Below, one piece after another: positions 22,080 to 32,735 of a stretch of DNA of 64,000 nucleotides. The position numbers and the translations under genes are program-made. The DNA comes from Topomyia yanbarensis (taxonomy: Eukaryota > Arthropoda > Insecta > Diptera > Culicidae). The notes below the pieces were generated by a model. The model was given only the letters and a program-made list of their open reading frames with translations, had not been told where the DNA came from and made no database searches. The stretch covers positions 414,790,044 to 414,854,043 of the forward strand of contig NC_080671.1 of assembly GCF_030247195.1 (NCBI RefSeq), in the 5' to 3' direction. Within the stretch, counting starts at the first letter, position 1. Every line of letters starts with the position of its first letter.

Positions 22080-22445
22080 CGCAGTGTACATGAACATCGA
22101 CAAGTTTGCACCCGTGTACAAAATTTCGTGTACGCGTTCAACCTCAAACATGCTTTGCCTTTGTGTACAGGTTCGCAACGAAAACCGAACCCAAGCGAAC
22201 GATGTACAAACTTAGGTTTAAACACCGTGTACGTACACCGTGTGCGTACATAAGAAAGGAACACACAAAACAGAATGAGTCAATGCTAGTGATGATGAGT
22301 GAGAGAAAGCGAAAACTAGTATCAAGAACCTGCGTGTACGAACACCGCGTACGCACATGAGGTTCGGTTGTGCAGACGAACATGTGCTCGTGTTTTGGTA
22401 CGCATTAGCGCGTTCGAGTTTGCACACGAAATGAGGGTGTAGATT
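22080..22445. repeat. GTGTACG-rich repeat block
   Basis: Short words such as GTGTACG, CGTACACCGTGTGCGTACA and ACACCGCGTACGCACATGA recur on both strands, giving many small palindromes. Parts (AACCCAAGCGA, then CGATGTACAA) also occur in the 2-kb repeat at about 41160-41230, so this is a fragment of that family or a shared module. Confidence 0.6.
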
Positions 22446-22449
22446 GAGC

Positions 22450-22948
22450 ACAGAACTAGAGCGAACATGGTGTTCGATGTTCATTTGGGAAGACTGATTA
22501 TTCCGTTGGAGTGACAGTAAAATAGATCACGAAAATGGGCATCGGTATAGGGTGAAATACCGCCGCCGAGAAGTTCTCAGCACCAGCTAGCAGATAAATA
22601 GGAACAACTAGCACCAAGAACGATAAGAAGCCCGGCGAAGGTGGTTGTAAACAGATGTAAATTCTTATGGTCGACACCTCCGGATCGGTTCATGTCCCAA
22701 CAGGTGACGATGTTTGCAGCAGACCTGAACAGGTCAGATATATCGCAAAGCTTGGTCAGCAAGTAAGGAAAAGTAACTATGGATAAAAACATTACGATTA
22801 ACACAAAACAAAATAAGCAAGAACACAATCCCTACTAAAGCTTTACTTAACGATTGCCCCGGATGGATGAGGATTGCGAGATACAAGAGGTTTCGGTTCA
22901 GTCGGTTGGCTTAGCAACTACTACAAACCAGTCCGAATTCACTACGAG
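22450..22948. other. Sequence between direct repeats, no gene seen
   Basis: Contains CGGATCGGTTCATGTCCCAA near 22680, a weak third relative of the flanking direct repeat. No coding feature is recognised. Confidence 0.35.
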
Positions 22949-23089
22949 GATCGGTTCACGTTTCGACAAGCTTCGATATTAGCAACAGTAGTGAGCAAAC
23001 AACAGATGTTGGTCAGCGTGCTAGCAACTAAGGCAGCTAAGGAGGAAAAACGCGAAGTTGGAGAAAATCGGGATATCGTTGTCTAGAGA
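22949..23089. repeat. Direct repeat, right copy
   Basis: Near-identical to 21911-22049 apart from a few substitutions and a small insertion (CTAAG). Its right edge almost touches the left terminus of the large foldback at 23099. Confidence 0.8.
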
Positions 23090-23098
23090 GTGGCAGCG

Positions 23099-24720
23099 CA
23101 CAGTGGTCGGAAATGTCAAAAATGTGAACTTAATTCACTAGAAGCCAAACCATCGAATATATTCAAAGTGTGTCTTTGGAAGTATTGTTCATATGAATAT
23201 TCCCCACAATCTGATGAAAAATAAATTAAGGCATGGTTTACTACGATCAAACCAAAAAAATTACTTTTTATACTGACGACTTCTTCTTCGACAAAGTTCT
23301 AGATATGCTTATGAAGAATTTTGTTGAAAAACTTAAACTTGTAGGTCATCGATTTATAAAGCGTTTTCTAAGGCAACCCCCTTAAATTTAGTTTTTTTAA
23401 ATAACTTTTTTCACTGTGACTTTTCGTGGAAAAGATGTTCCAGACAAATGTTGAGGTATTAAAACCACATAATATTGTTAAAGACTCCATGTAAAAATAT
23501 TAGTGAAGACTGCATGTAAAAATTTTATCTGAAATCGGCGGCGCAGCGCACACCTCTTGTAAAAATACTCATTCGTTTTAGAGTTATTGAAGAATTTTGA
23601 ATTTTTTTACACCAAGTTCAACGTGGACGAGCAGGCACTATTTTCAATGTCCAGACTACGCATAATAAAGATAAGAAAGTTTCATGCATGGCACTTTAGA
23701 ACCCTATGAATGGGATAAGCTCACTTTGTAAAGTTTTTTTTGCTTTTTGCATATAAAAATCTACGAAAAATGTTTTTCTCGGTTTTCTCGTAAAAATTTG
23801 TAATAGAAAAAATGTTAAAATCTTCAATAACTTTGAAAAGAAAGAGTATTTTTACTTACAGTCTTCAACAATATTATGTGGTTTTAATGCCTTCTCATTT
23901 GTTTGGAACGTGGCTTGTACGAAAAATCACAGTGGAAAAAGTTCTATTAAAAAACTTAAGGGTGTTGCCATAGAAAACGCTTTATTAATCGATAACTTTA
24001 AGTCCTAAAAGTTCAAGTTGTTTAACGAAATTCTTCAATACGACCATTTCATAAACTTTGTCGAAGACAAAAACTTTCTGTTCGTCAATATAAAAAGTTA
24101 ATTTTGGAAGGATTTTCAGGATCGTGTTCACTGGAAAACAGACAGAGAAAGAATGACCGGAATGGTGAGAATGAAGAAACAGTGAAAATTCACCTTTTAA
24201 TTGGAAACACTGAGAAACGATATGTTCTCAAGCAGGAATCGAACCTGCGATCTCCCAGTCTCTAGTTGGGTGCGTTAACCACCATCCGCCATCGAGGAAC
24301 TGAGATGATGCCATCACATATTCCCGACAGTATCGTGATCACCGGTACAGCCTCTGATTCTTACTAATTGTCCTATCGACCCCCAATGTCTCCTATAAGC
24401 AGATCGTAACCCTTTCCACTCCTCGATCGGGCCAGATCTCTCTCGTTTTCTATTTTTAGGTCCAGTGGACAGCGCTCAGGCTTGAGATATTTATTATCAC
24501 TGTTTGCCGCCTTAGCTAGTTCAGTCACCGCCAGACTTTGGTAGTGGATAGAGCTATGGAGGGGCATTTTTTTAGTTTGATCGTAGTAAACCAGGCCTAA
24601 TTTTAATTTTTATCAGGTTGTGGGGAATATTGTAACGAACAATTCGTCCCTGTGAATATATTCGATGGTTTGGCCTCTAGTGAATTAAGTTCACGTTTTT
24701 GGGGTCTCCTACCACTATGC
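23099..24720. mobile_element. Large foldback element with nested insertion
   Basis: The left arm (23099 to about 23520) and right arm (about 23850 to 24720) are inverted copies. Shared outer blocks include GTGAACTTAATTCACTAGA, CCAAACCATCGAATATATTC and TTTACTACGATCAAAC. Shared inner blocks include CATAATATTGTT and AAAGCG near TTTATAA. The right arm is split by about 460 bp (24103-24567) carrying a tRNA-like sequence. Termini read CACAGTGG on the left and CCACTATG on the right. No transposase was seen, so it is non-autonomous; the superfamily is not assigned. Confidence 0.8.
24103..24567 (-). mobile_element. SINE-like insertion with tRNA-derived B box
   Basis: Interrupts the right arm of the foldback. 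On the minus strand 24300-24222 has a tRNA-like order: GGATGGTGGTTAACGC (A-box-like) and AGGTTCGATTCCTG (B box). The tRNA-like part sits in the middle of the insert rather than at its end, so it could be a composite SINE or a pseudo-tRNA inside another repeat. Confidence 0.55.
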
Positions 24721-25284
24721 AGCGGTGTCTTTTGATGACTTCTTCTCGATAATAAACATTTACCCAATTGGTTGAGCTGAGTAGTCACAAGACTAGGTCC
24801 AGGTCTCTGAAAAATTTTTCAAAGCTTGAGATTTTCTGTACGTTTGTATTAAAATAAACGTTAAAAAATCAATCCTGGGACCTGGTACATTCCATAAGAA
24901 TTCCACACCGCGAATATTCAATATTATATGAAAAGACCGTATTTGGCCTAAACTTCACTTCTCGCTTCTGCGACCCACTCAATTCGATAGTGAAAGTAAG
25001 ACATATTGGCTTAAAAAGCACGATTTACTTAACTTTAATAAGCTTAATAAGCGGAAGAATTAGTATTTCATCTTCCTCTCATCAGTAACTGGCACTGATT
25101 TAGCGATAGATAATGTAAGATATTGTGCCCATCATGCACAGAATGGTTTAAACTCACATTTCCGCATCAAAAATTAGTCAAGTAGTTTCCAGAACGAGAA
25201 ACCATTTGTCGGGACCAAACTTGGGCCATTTTTTTGCTTGAATTCATCTGATAAGAGCACGTTGTAAATCATCACTGCACTACA
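24721..25284. other. No gene recognised
   Basis: AT-rich DNA between two foldback elements. Confidence 0.3.
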
Positions 25285-26460
25285 CACAGACTTTTTTACG
25301 CGGTTTTTTTTGCTCGGTTTTTTACGAGGTTTTTTTACCAAGATTTTCCAATTAACGCGGTTTTTTTACGCGGATTTTCCAATTAACGCGGTTTTTGCAA
25401 AAATATTCTAAGTCCTTTTGAATGCAAAAGACTTAGAAGATTTTCGGAAAGATGGAAGAGACGGGTCTGGAAGATTCCTTATGGCCCGCACCCCAACAAT
25501 ATGGGTATTTTCGGAATGGTCTTGAAGAGTAGGTGCCAGAAATTGATTTTTGACGCCATTCTGAAATCAAAGATGGCGACTCCGGTTTAGTAAAATCGCT
25601 ATAACCCATGCAATATGGGTATTGTCGGAATGGTCTTGAAGAGTAGTAGACAAAGATCGACGCTATTTTGAATTCCAAGATGGCGACTTCTGGGTTAGCC
25701 ACATTCACTATAACCCAGTCAATATGAGTGTTTTTGGAATGATCTTAACGAGTAGGTTCCAAAAATTGATTTTTTAAGCCATTTTTTAATCCAAGATGGG
25801 GATTTCCGATTTTGCGAAATTCAGTATAACCCAATCAATTTTGGTATTTTTGGAAGTTGAAGTTGTAGTACAAATAGTTTTAATTAAACAGTTGAATTTA
25901 CTTAAATTTAAGCAATATGTTTAATTTGAATAAATTCAAACCCCCAACTCACACCACATACGTCTCTTTCTTCTCTCTCTTCCATTCTCACCGCACTTTC
26001 CTGGATGAACACATAAAAATATTTTGCATTTTGCTGGTTTATGATTAGATCTTATATATGAGGGTGATTAAGACGATTGCCCAAATTTTTCATGCGAGAA
26101 TTTCGGTAAACCGGAAGTCGCCATCTTTGATTTCAAAATGACATCAAAAATCAATTTCTGGCACCTACTCCTCAATACCATTCCGAAAATACCCATATTG
26201 TTGGGGTGCGGGCCATAAGGAATCTTCCAGACCCGTCTCTTCCATCTTTCCGAAAATCTTCTAAGTCTTTTGCATTCAAAAGGACTTAGAATATTTTTTG
26301 CAAAAACCGTGTTAATTGCGAAATCCGCGCAAAAAAAAACTTCCAAAAATATTCTAAGTCTTTTACTGAGAGTTTTTTTTGCGCGGATTTTCGAATCAAC
26401 GCGGTTTTTTTACGCGGATTTTCCAATTAACGCGGTTAATAAATAATCAGACATCCCTAG
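25285..26460. mobile_element. Foldback element with ACGCGG-rich ends and tandem core
   Basis: Arms at about 25365-25590 and 26106-26335 are near-identical inverted copies (shared GATGGAAGAGACGGGTCTGG and TTATGGCCCGCACCCCAAC). Both ends carry direct repeats of TTTTTTACGCGG and ATTTTCCAATTAACGCGG. The core from about 25480 to 25850 holds about four diverged direct modules of 110-130 bp, each with AATATGGGTATTTTCGGAAT, then AAGATGGCGACT. Non-coding; a MITE or foldback. Confidence 0.8.
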
Positions 26461-28316
26461 CCGTGACTGTCAAGATAACAGCAGCGATGATAGTATGAAC
26501 GAAAACTACGATGATAGAAGCAGACAGGATGAGCGTCAGGCGTTGTCAGGTGACGCTGAGAATGCTCCACAGTTACAGAAAAGAATGGTAACGGCACACA
26601 GCAATCCTAGGCCGGACAAAATTTTAAAAAAGTTATGTTTCAATTATTGATTTTGTTAATTTTTTTCTAAGCTTCTCATGTATTGAGTGACATATTTTCA
26701 AAATGTTTTGATCATTGGATGAGAACACGATTTTAAAAAAAATGAAGCATGGTTTTTTTAGTGTTTCAAAATCTCCTCGTCAGTAACTGAAACCAACTTA
26801 ATGCCAGTTAGATAAGTCCGAACCAGCACTAAATTGGCGCTGGTTCTACACAGCCACATTAGGCACCGTTTTAGGTTTTGTCCGACGTTTTGTTCGAAAA
26901 CGCACCACTCTGCGACATGTGGCATGATTTAGGGTGTACCCCATTAGGCATACGAACGTTAGGCATAATAGACGGTAGGCTTAAATTATCATGTAGATAA
27001 ATTAGTTAAAGGAACTCTTTCGACGATGATTGCATCCGCTGGTGAGTGTGTGAATGTTTGCATTTTTTTAATCTTGTAGAATTGTGCAAGGAAGTTGATC
27101 AAATTCTATCTTGTTGCAATTGTCCAAAAAAGAAAATAATTGCCTTGAAGAACAGCTCATGAATTGAAGAATGATGAAGTGTATTATTATTCATTTAACG
27201 GGAATCTAAATAATACTACTACTAATATATCCGTATACTGTCACTGAATGTTGAAATAAACAAGGTTCCGTGAAGCACATAACATAAAGTCCGCTTACGG
27301 GGGGGAGGGCAAGGATAAGGTAATTTTAGTAAAATAGGGCGCATTTAAAGAAATCGTTATAGCGATTCAGAGAGTGTTATTTCATTGCAAAATACTGAAA
27401 ATTGCACAAGTGTTAGTAAATCTCCGGAAGGGCCCTTTCGAAAACTTGTTTTGTGGTGTACATCATAATTCAAAATCTATTACACAGTTGGACGAGCCCG
27501 GACATAAGTCCATATAATGGATGTAATGCGATATTCTCGCTAATATTTTTCTCGTATCAGCTGAGCTATCTGAGACATTTTTGCGAGGTTTTGGGTGATT
27601 TGAACGTAAAATAAATTTTTGACAGGTCAAACATTACATAGCTCAAGTGTTTTTTGCATAATTTGATCATAGGACCTACATCCGGTTATTTTTGTATTTC
27701 GAAGAAACGGTTGATTTTACGCACTGCATTACTTCACCAAAATTACCCATGTGATTAAATTACATAATAAAATCACCAAAAATAAGTGCCTAGTTGTTGT
27801 TGTTTAGATAACTGTTTGTCATGAACTTAAATTAAATTCGAACTTCTAATGCGATAACAACAACAACGCCCGTGAATGACCACCAACAAACTATACTCAC
27901 TCGAAAACTTTTAATTTTCTCTTTAAAACGAATCTATGCTAGTTTTGCGAAAACTTGCGATAAGCAATCAAAATTAAAAAAAAACTGTGAATGAATACGT
28001 ATGGTTATTACTGATATTAAATTTGAATAATCACTTTTAGAATAATGACACGAATACATGCCCAACTTTCAAATAGCCTTGATAGCATGATCTACGAGGG
28101 TTTCATCGATGATCGAGAGAGAGGATCCGAGTGGAAAGTATGGTTTTTTAGATGGTAAAGGTATTCAGAATGTTTAAAATTCAGTAAATATTTTCAACCT
28201 ATTGAAATCACATTAAATGTTTCTGGAACTATTTCTTCCGCAGTAACTGTCAAATTGAGTGAACACAGTTGGGTTCTAGTCATTTGGTACAACTATTTTG
28301 ATCAGAATTTTTATAG
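26461..28316. other. No gene recognised
   Basis: AT-rich DNA. The word TTAGGCA recurs at about 26860-26980. No coding or RNA feature can be supported. Confidence 0.3.
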
Positions 28317-28915
28317 TCTTAAGGGTAAGCGATAATACCCAAGAGACGGCGCCGGTGGTTGAGTGGTAAGCGTGACCGCCACTCATTCCAATTTGCCTGG
28401 GTTCAATCCCAGCCGAGGTCGTTGAGATTTTTCTGAGGTGAAAAAATCTGTGGTCACGTCTTCCTTCGGAAGGGAAGTAAAGCCGTTGGTGTCCCCGGTC
28501 TATGAATTTGGTAGATCGATATCTAGTCCAGATAGTGAAGTCACCTCTCTGGCGTCGGTAAAGAAGAAGTGATCCAACTTCTATACTCTTACTAACAAAA
28601 ATATCCTCCTCCTGTGATACTTGTTGAGTGCGCAGTAGTGTATACGGCCTCAAGCAAAAGCAAGTATGTCGAACTAACCATTCCTTCCCTTTCCTTCCGC
28701 GATCTACGTTCGGGCCTGGCCGGCGCCTGTATTGATCAATACTTTAGGATTACCAGGAGTTGCACATTGAAAGATGTTTCGTTACTCCCAAGCATAATTA
28801 TCTACTTATTCTCTGTGCAACTTCAGCTAGTCCAGATCGATAACGGAGTAACAGCCAGGGGTGGTCGCACAAGCCAAGCTCAAGCTCAAGCTCTTAAGGG
28901 TAAGCGATAATACCC
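28317..28915 (+). mobile_element. tRNA-derived SINE with 24-bp target-site duplication
   Basis: The same 24 bases flank the insert at 28317-28340 and 28892-28915 (core TTAAGGGTAAGCGATAAT). Just inside is a tRNA-like head: GGTGGTTGAGTGGTAAGCG (A box) and CTGGGTTCAATCCCAG (B box) at 28350-28422. The 3' end carries a short (AAGCTC)n-like tail at 28875-28891. The perfect duplication shows a LINE-driven insertion that is not very old. The body (551 bp) is longer than a simple SINE and may include a second unit. Confidence 0.85.
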
Positions 28916-31536
28916 GAATAAAAAAGACCATTTTTAAGAGAACGATATTCGCGAAAAAGGGGGTTTTGATTAATTTTGATGTAAGATAAGCAACTTAAAA
29001 ACAACACACCTGTGAAAAAAAAATCGTTAACCATCCTGTTGATTAGTGAATGTAATTATACATTCTACGCTCAAAACTTTTGTTTTCATATCAAGTAACC
29101 CATGAATTCAACGTTCCAAAATTAGTCGAATACTTCTTATTTGATCCGTAAAAATTAAATAATCATGTCTGAAGCACCATAAAGAGATGTAAGTCTATTG
29201 GTTTCAACATTGAATTATGGCACTACTCAGCTTTCCATAATTACTCTTGAAAAAATCATTACAAAAGACAAAATACTTTCCTTTGAGCCACCTTAATAAG
29301 TATATAAGTTAATTTCATATATTTTAATAACCAAAAAAAGAATTAAGCGTGCGAAAATTTCTTTAAAAAAAATATGAACCTTCGCAACAAAATAATTATT
29401 TTGAGTCACCCTAATGTGTAAAGAAGGTTTTAGTTTTTTTTAATACGTCTTATTATCAAATACGATTTAGCGCAAAAAAATTATTATACAAAAAATTTAA
29501 GAACAATTTCGATATAAAAAATAGAAAATATAAATGTTTGAGTTACCCTAATGAATAGTAAATGCTTAATTTTAATATGTTTTAATATCATCAGCATACC
29601 AAAATTACATAAAACTGTCCGATTTGAGCCGATACGGCCAAATTTTAACTTTATAGTCCACCGTTTGTTCTAAGCCGTGCCACTGTGCAATCGTTTTGAA
29701 ATTTTGCACACTTTTTTCACAATATTTCTTAGGTAATTACTGGAGTTCTTCATTTTTTTCTCGATATTTAAATTTCACAACTAAAAGTGCCGATATTCGC
29801 AAAAAAAAAGAAAACGTGACCCCTTAAAATCACTATTTTTCATTTGTCATTTCTTACATTGATTTATCGTAAATACTTTGTGTGCAGCACTTTTAGAACT
29901 TTGAATGGCGCATATTTTTGTTGAAGTAACAAAGTGATTATCTGGTCCATTTGAAAAGTTATGAACGATTTTTGTTGAAAAATGCCCCATTTTTAAAAAT
30001 TTATTATTTTTTTTACAGAAATAACGCTCCCGCAGAATTTTCACTAAAAACTAGAAAAGTTCCGATTTTTCAAATGAAGTTAAAAAATTGAAAATAAATT
30101 TGTAATCTTGGAAGATACAGAGCTTAAAAAACCATTTTTGCTTTGAAAATCGCCTGTAACTATGCAAACATAAGAGAAAGAAAGTTTATTGCTTCGGCAA
30201 AAATGTGCAAAAACAAAAGTTCTAAAAATCTCTAGAACAAAGTATTTGCGAGAAATAAACACATAAAAAGTTATTATTAGAAAACCAATATTTGAAGAGC
30301 CACCCTACCTTAAATATTGTAAAAATTATAACACATGAACCATTACAGATAGCCATACAGTTTCTTCAGAAAAGTTGCTTCAATTTGATTAATTTATAAC
30401 TTTGTAAAACATTATGTAGCTGAATTTAACACATCTAAAAAGTTGATATTTGGAACACCCAAGCCGCAATGACCACCCCAATTCAACTAATATAAAAAAA
30501 TCGGCAAGAAAGTTCTAAGAAAGTTCTCCGAAGATACTATATATCTAAAACCAACGGTTTGGGCGCAACTTTCTAAATACAGCTTTGGGACCATAGTGCA
30601 TCGCTAGCCGCATACAGTCAACTGTCATCAATTATTCTGCAGGGCACAAAAAAGCAAGAAAACCAAAAATAAGAAGCCAGTTGTCTCGTCTTGTCTTAGG
30701 TTTCACCTCCCCTTAACACAGCAAAAGTAAGACCCACGATACTCCGTGCGTGACAGCCATATTTTTGCCAGCCATTCTATCTTCGGCACAGGGATACACC
30801 TTGACTTGAGGAATCCTGCTTTTAATCGTCTCTTACGACATAGGAGCAGGACTCAGTCGATCAATTATTGGCTAAAATAATTCAACCCGCCACACGGCTT
30901 CTAGACAGATTATGTCCGGAGAAAGATGATAGACTGTTATCAATCGGCTGGTGGAGCACAGCGAGATGAATTATATGAGTGTGTCGTATGTACCTACCCG
31001 CACGCTAAGTTGAGATCGACGGTGTGGTTACCAATCCGAGATAAAATTGCACGAATCTGTAGTAGCAGTGGATTGGATGGTTCTCATGGGAGGGATGTTG
31101 AAAAGTGTCACAGGAAAAATCCACATCTCTCAACATGCTTCATGTAGAAGCAGCGGGAGGCAACGTTCCTTTCGTGGAAGCACTAATCAATCTCTTGCAG
31201 AAATGCCAAGGAGAGCTATAACACCGGACACTAGGAATAGAAGAAAACATTTTCTGCTATGCCGAAATGCGATAGAAAGATGAGGAACGTTTTTTATGAG
31301 CTTTCTTGTAAAAACCAGAAGATTTCCCTTCAAAGAGATCCAAAAGTAAATCCTCATAGAAGTACTGGTTCAAAACCGAAATAAATGGCTTCTGGTCTCG
31401 AAAATTTAAGTTTAGCTAAAGAGTTCCTATTACTTGCAGAGACATTGAAAAAAGAATGAAATTGTTTTCTCTCGAACACCGATTTTTCAAATCTTTACTA
31501 CTATCATCTGTCTATCGTGATTCCAATTGCTAACAA
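28916..31536. other. AT-rich DNA, no gene recognised
   Basis: Long A/T runs dominate 28916-30500. Short frames exist on both strands, including two overlapping plus-strand frames at 30926-31283, but none shows a domain, codon bias or splice context. It may be old transposon debris. Confidence 0.3.
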
Positions 31537-31540
31537 TTAA

Positions 31541-32059
31541 CCCTTTCATGACCAACTTTTTTCTAGTGCATGTAGGGTTTCAAAACATTTTTTTCTTGAA
31601 AACAGTGAGGTCAAGAAACTCGATAAACCTTTTTTCATAAAAGTAGGTCCTTCCCTCGCAGTGCTAGAAGCTGCTCAATTCTAACCTTTCAATGTTCACT
31701 ACAATTCTCCTAGAATATTTACAAGAGTCTAACTACGTGGAAAACGTATCCAAAAATAGTCTAAATTGATAAGTTTTATCAGTTTTCACTAATATTGCAA
31801 CATAACAAAGTTATATGAAAAATTCATTTTTCGTCGTCAACGTAAACTGTCCCTGGCAGCACTGCTCCATCGGAGTTCAATCAGACTAATTGCAATAACT
31901 TCAGTTCTAGAGCTGATCCTTGTAACTGTTAATACTCAAATGAAAGCCAATAGTCACATTTATTATCCTTACTTGTTTTTGTGAGGAAATCTTGCCTCAA
32001 TCAAAAGTTATAGCTGCTTAAAAACGTTGTTGTCCACGAACAACATGGGCATGAATGGG
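31541..32059. mobile_element. MITE flanked by TTAA, 519 bp
   Basis: TTAA lies at 31537-31540 and 32060-32063. The inner ends are inverted copies: CCCTTTCATGACC on the left, and GGGCATGAATGGG on the right, which reads CCCATTCATGCCC in reverse. A TTAA duplication is the habit of piggyBac-type transposases. No coding frame is present. Confidence 0.65.
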
Positions 32060-32084
32060 TTAATGGCCTTGGGAAACAATCTTA

Positions 32085-32735
32085 CGAAACGTTGATTGAA
32101 AGAACTGCTCGATTTCGAAATCTGAAAAATTCCACTCTATGGATTCCTGCGGAGTAGAAGTGTGAGTTTCTAGCTAGCTCTAGCTAGTTTCTAGCTACGC
32201 CGCAAATTAAGCTGTGACGAAACGATAACCCAGCACGAACAACCACAGACGGAGCTCCGTGGTGGAACAACAAGTGCTCAGACATGTACGCGGAAGAGTT
32301 CTCCGTGTATAACGCCGTTCAGAGCAATTAACCGATTAACCCCCGTATCTTCAGGATTTACGTCCCGTTTAAAAAGACAATGAAGAGCTTGAGAAACACC
32401 AAAAAAACGCAATTATTGGCACCGGTTCGTTGACCTATTAACTAGGGAAATATCGAAGTACTCTTTCGGAGGACGGCCCGATATATGCGTAACCGGGCGG
32501 TACCAATAAAAGCGTGAAACATTCAAACTTCTGGGTATCCATTGTTGCCAAAAAGGCCTATCCGTACAATGATCCATCACAGAAGACCTATATCGTCAGG
32601 ATCCCTTACGATACCGTAAATGAATCACAGTTGTCGATGGTGAAATTCTGACTTGCTATCTTATCCTGCAATAATCAACTTGTTGAAGAATCAGCTTGAC
32701 TCTGCGAAAATACAAGAAACAAAATGTGTGAGACG
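32085..32735 (+). pseudogene. Fossil I-clade LINE ORF2 piece, plus strand
   Basis: Translation in shifting plus-strand frames gives pieces that line up in order with the endonuclease-RT linker of copies A and B: GAPWWNNKCSDMYAEE, RFVDLLTREISK, FWVSIVAKKAYPYNDPSQK, ESQLSMVKF and LAILSCNN, then LKNQLDSAKIQ. The matches in B are WWDKEWN, HFVEGLSKEIS, RWIFDFARKICPDSVPSQ, LSFSMVDF and IALLSCNNN, then LKNLPDSAKK. Many shifts show it is old. It is the only I-clade piece on this strand. Confidence 0.75.

Noticed and set aside
24222..24300. Possible functional tRNA gene on the minus strand
   Set aside because: B box and A-box-like parts are present, but the arms do not form a clean cloverleaf by eye and it sits inside an insertion in a foldback; treated as SINE-like.
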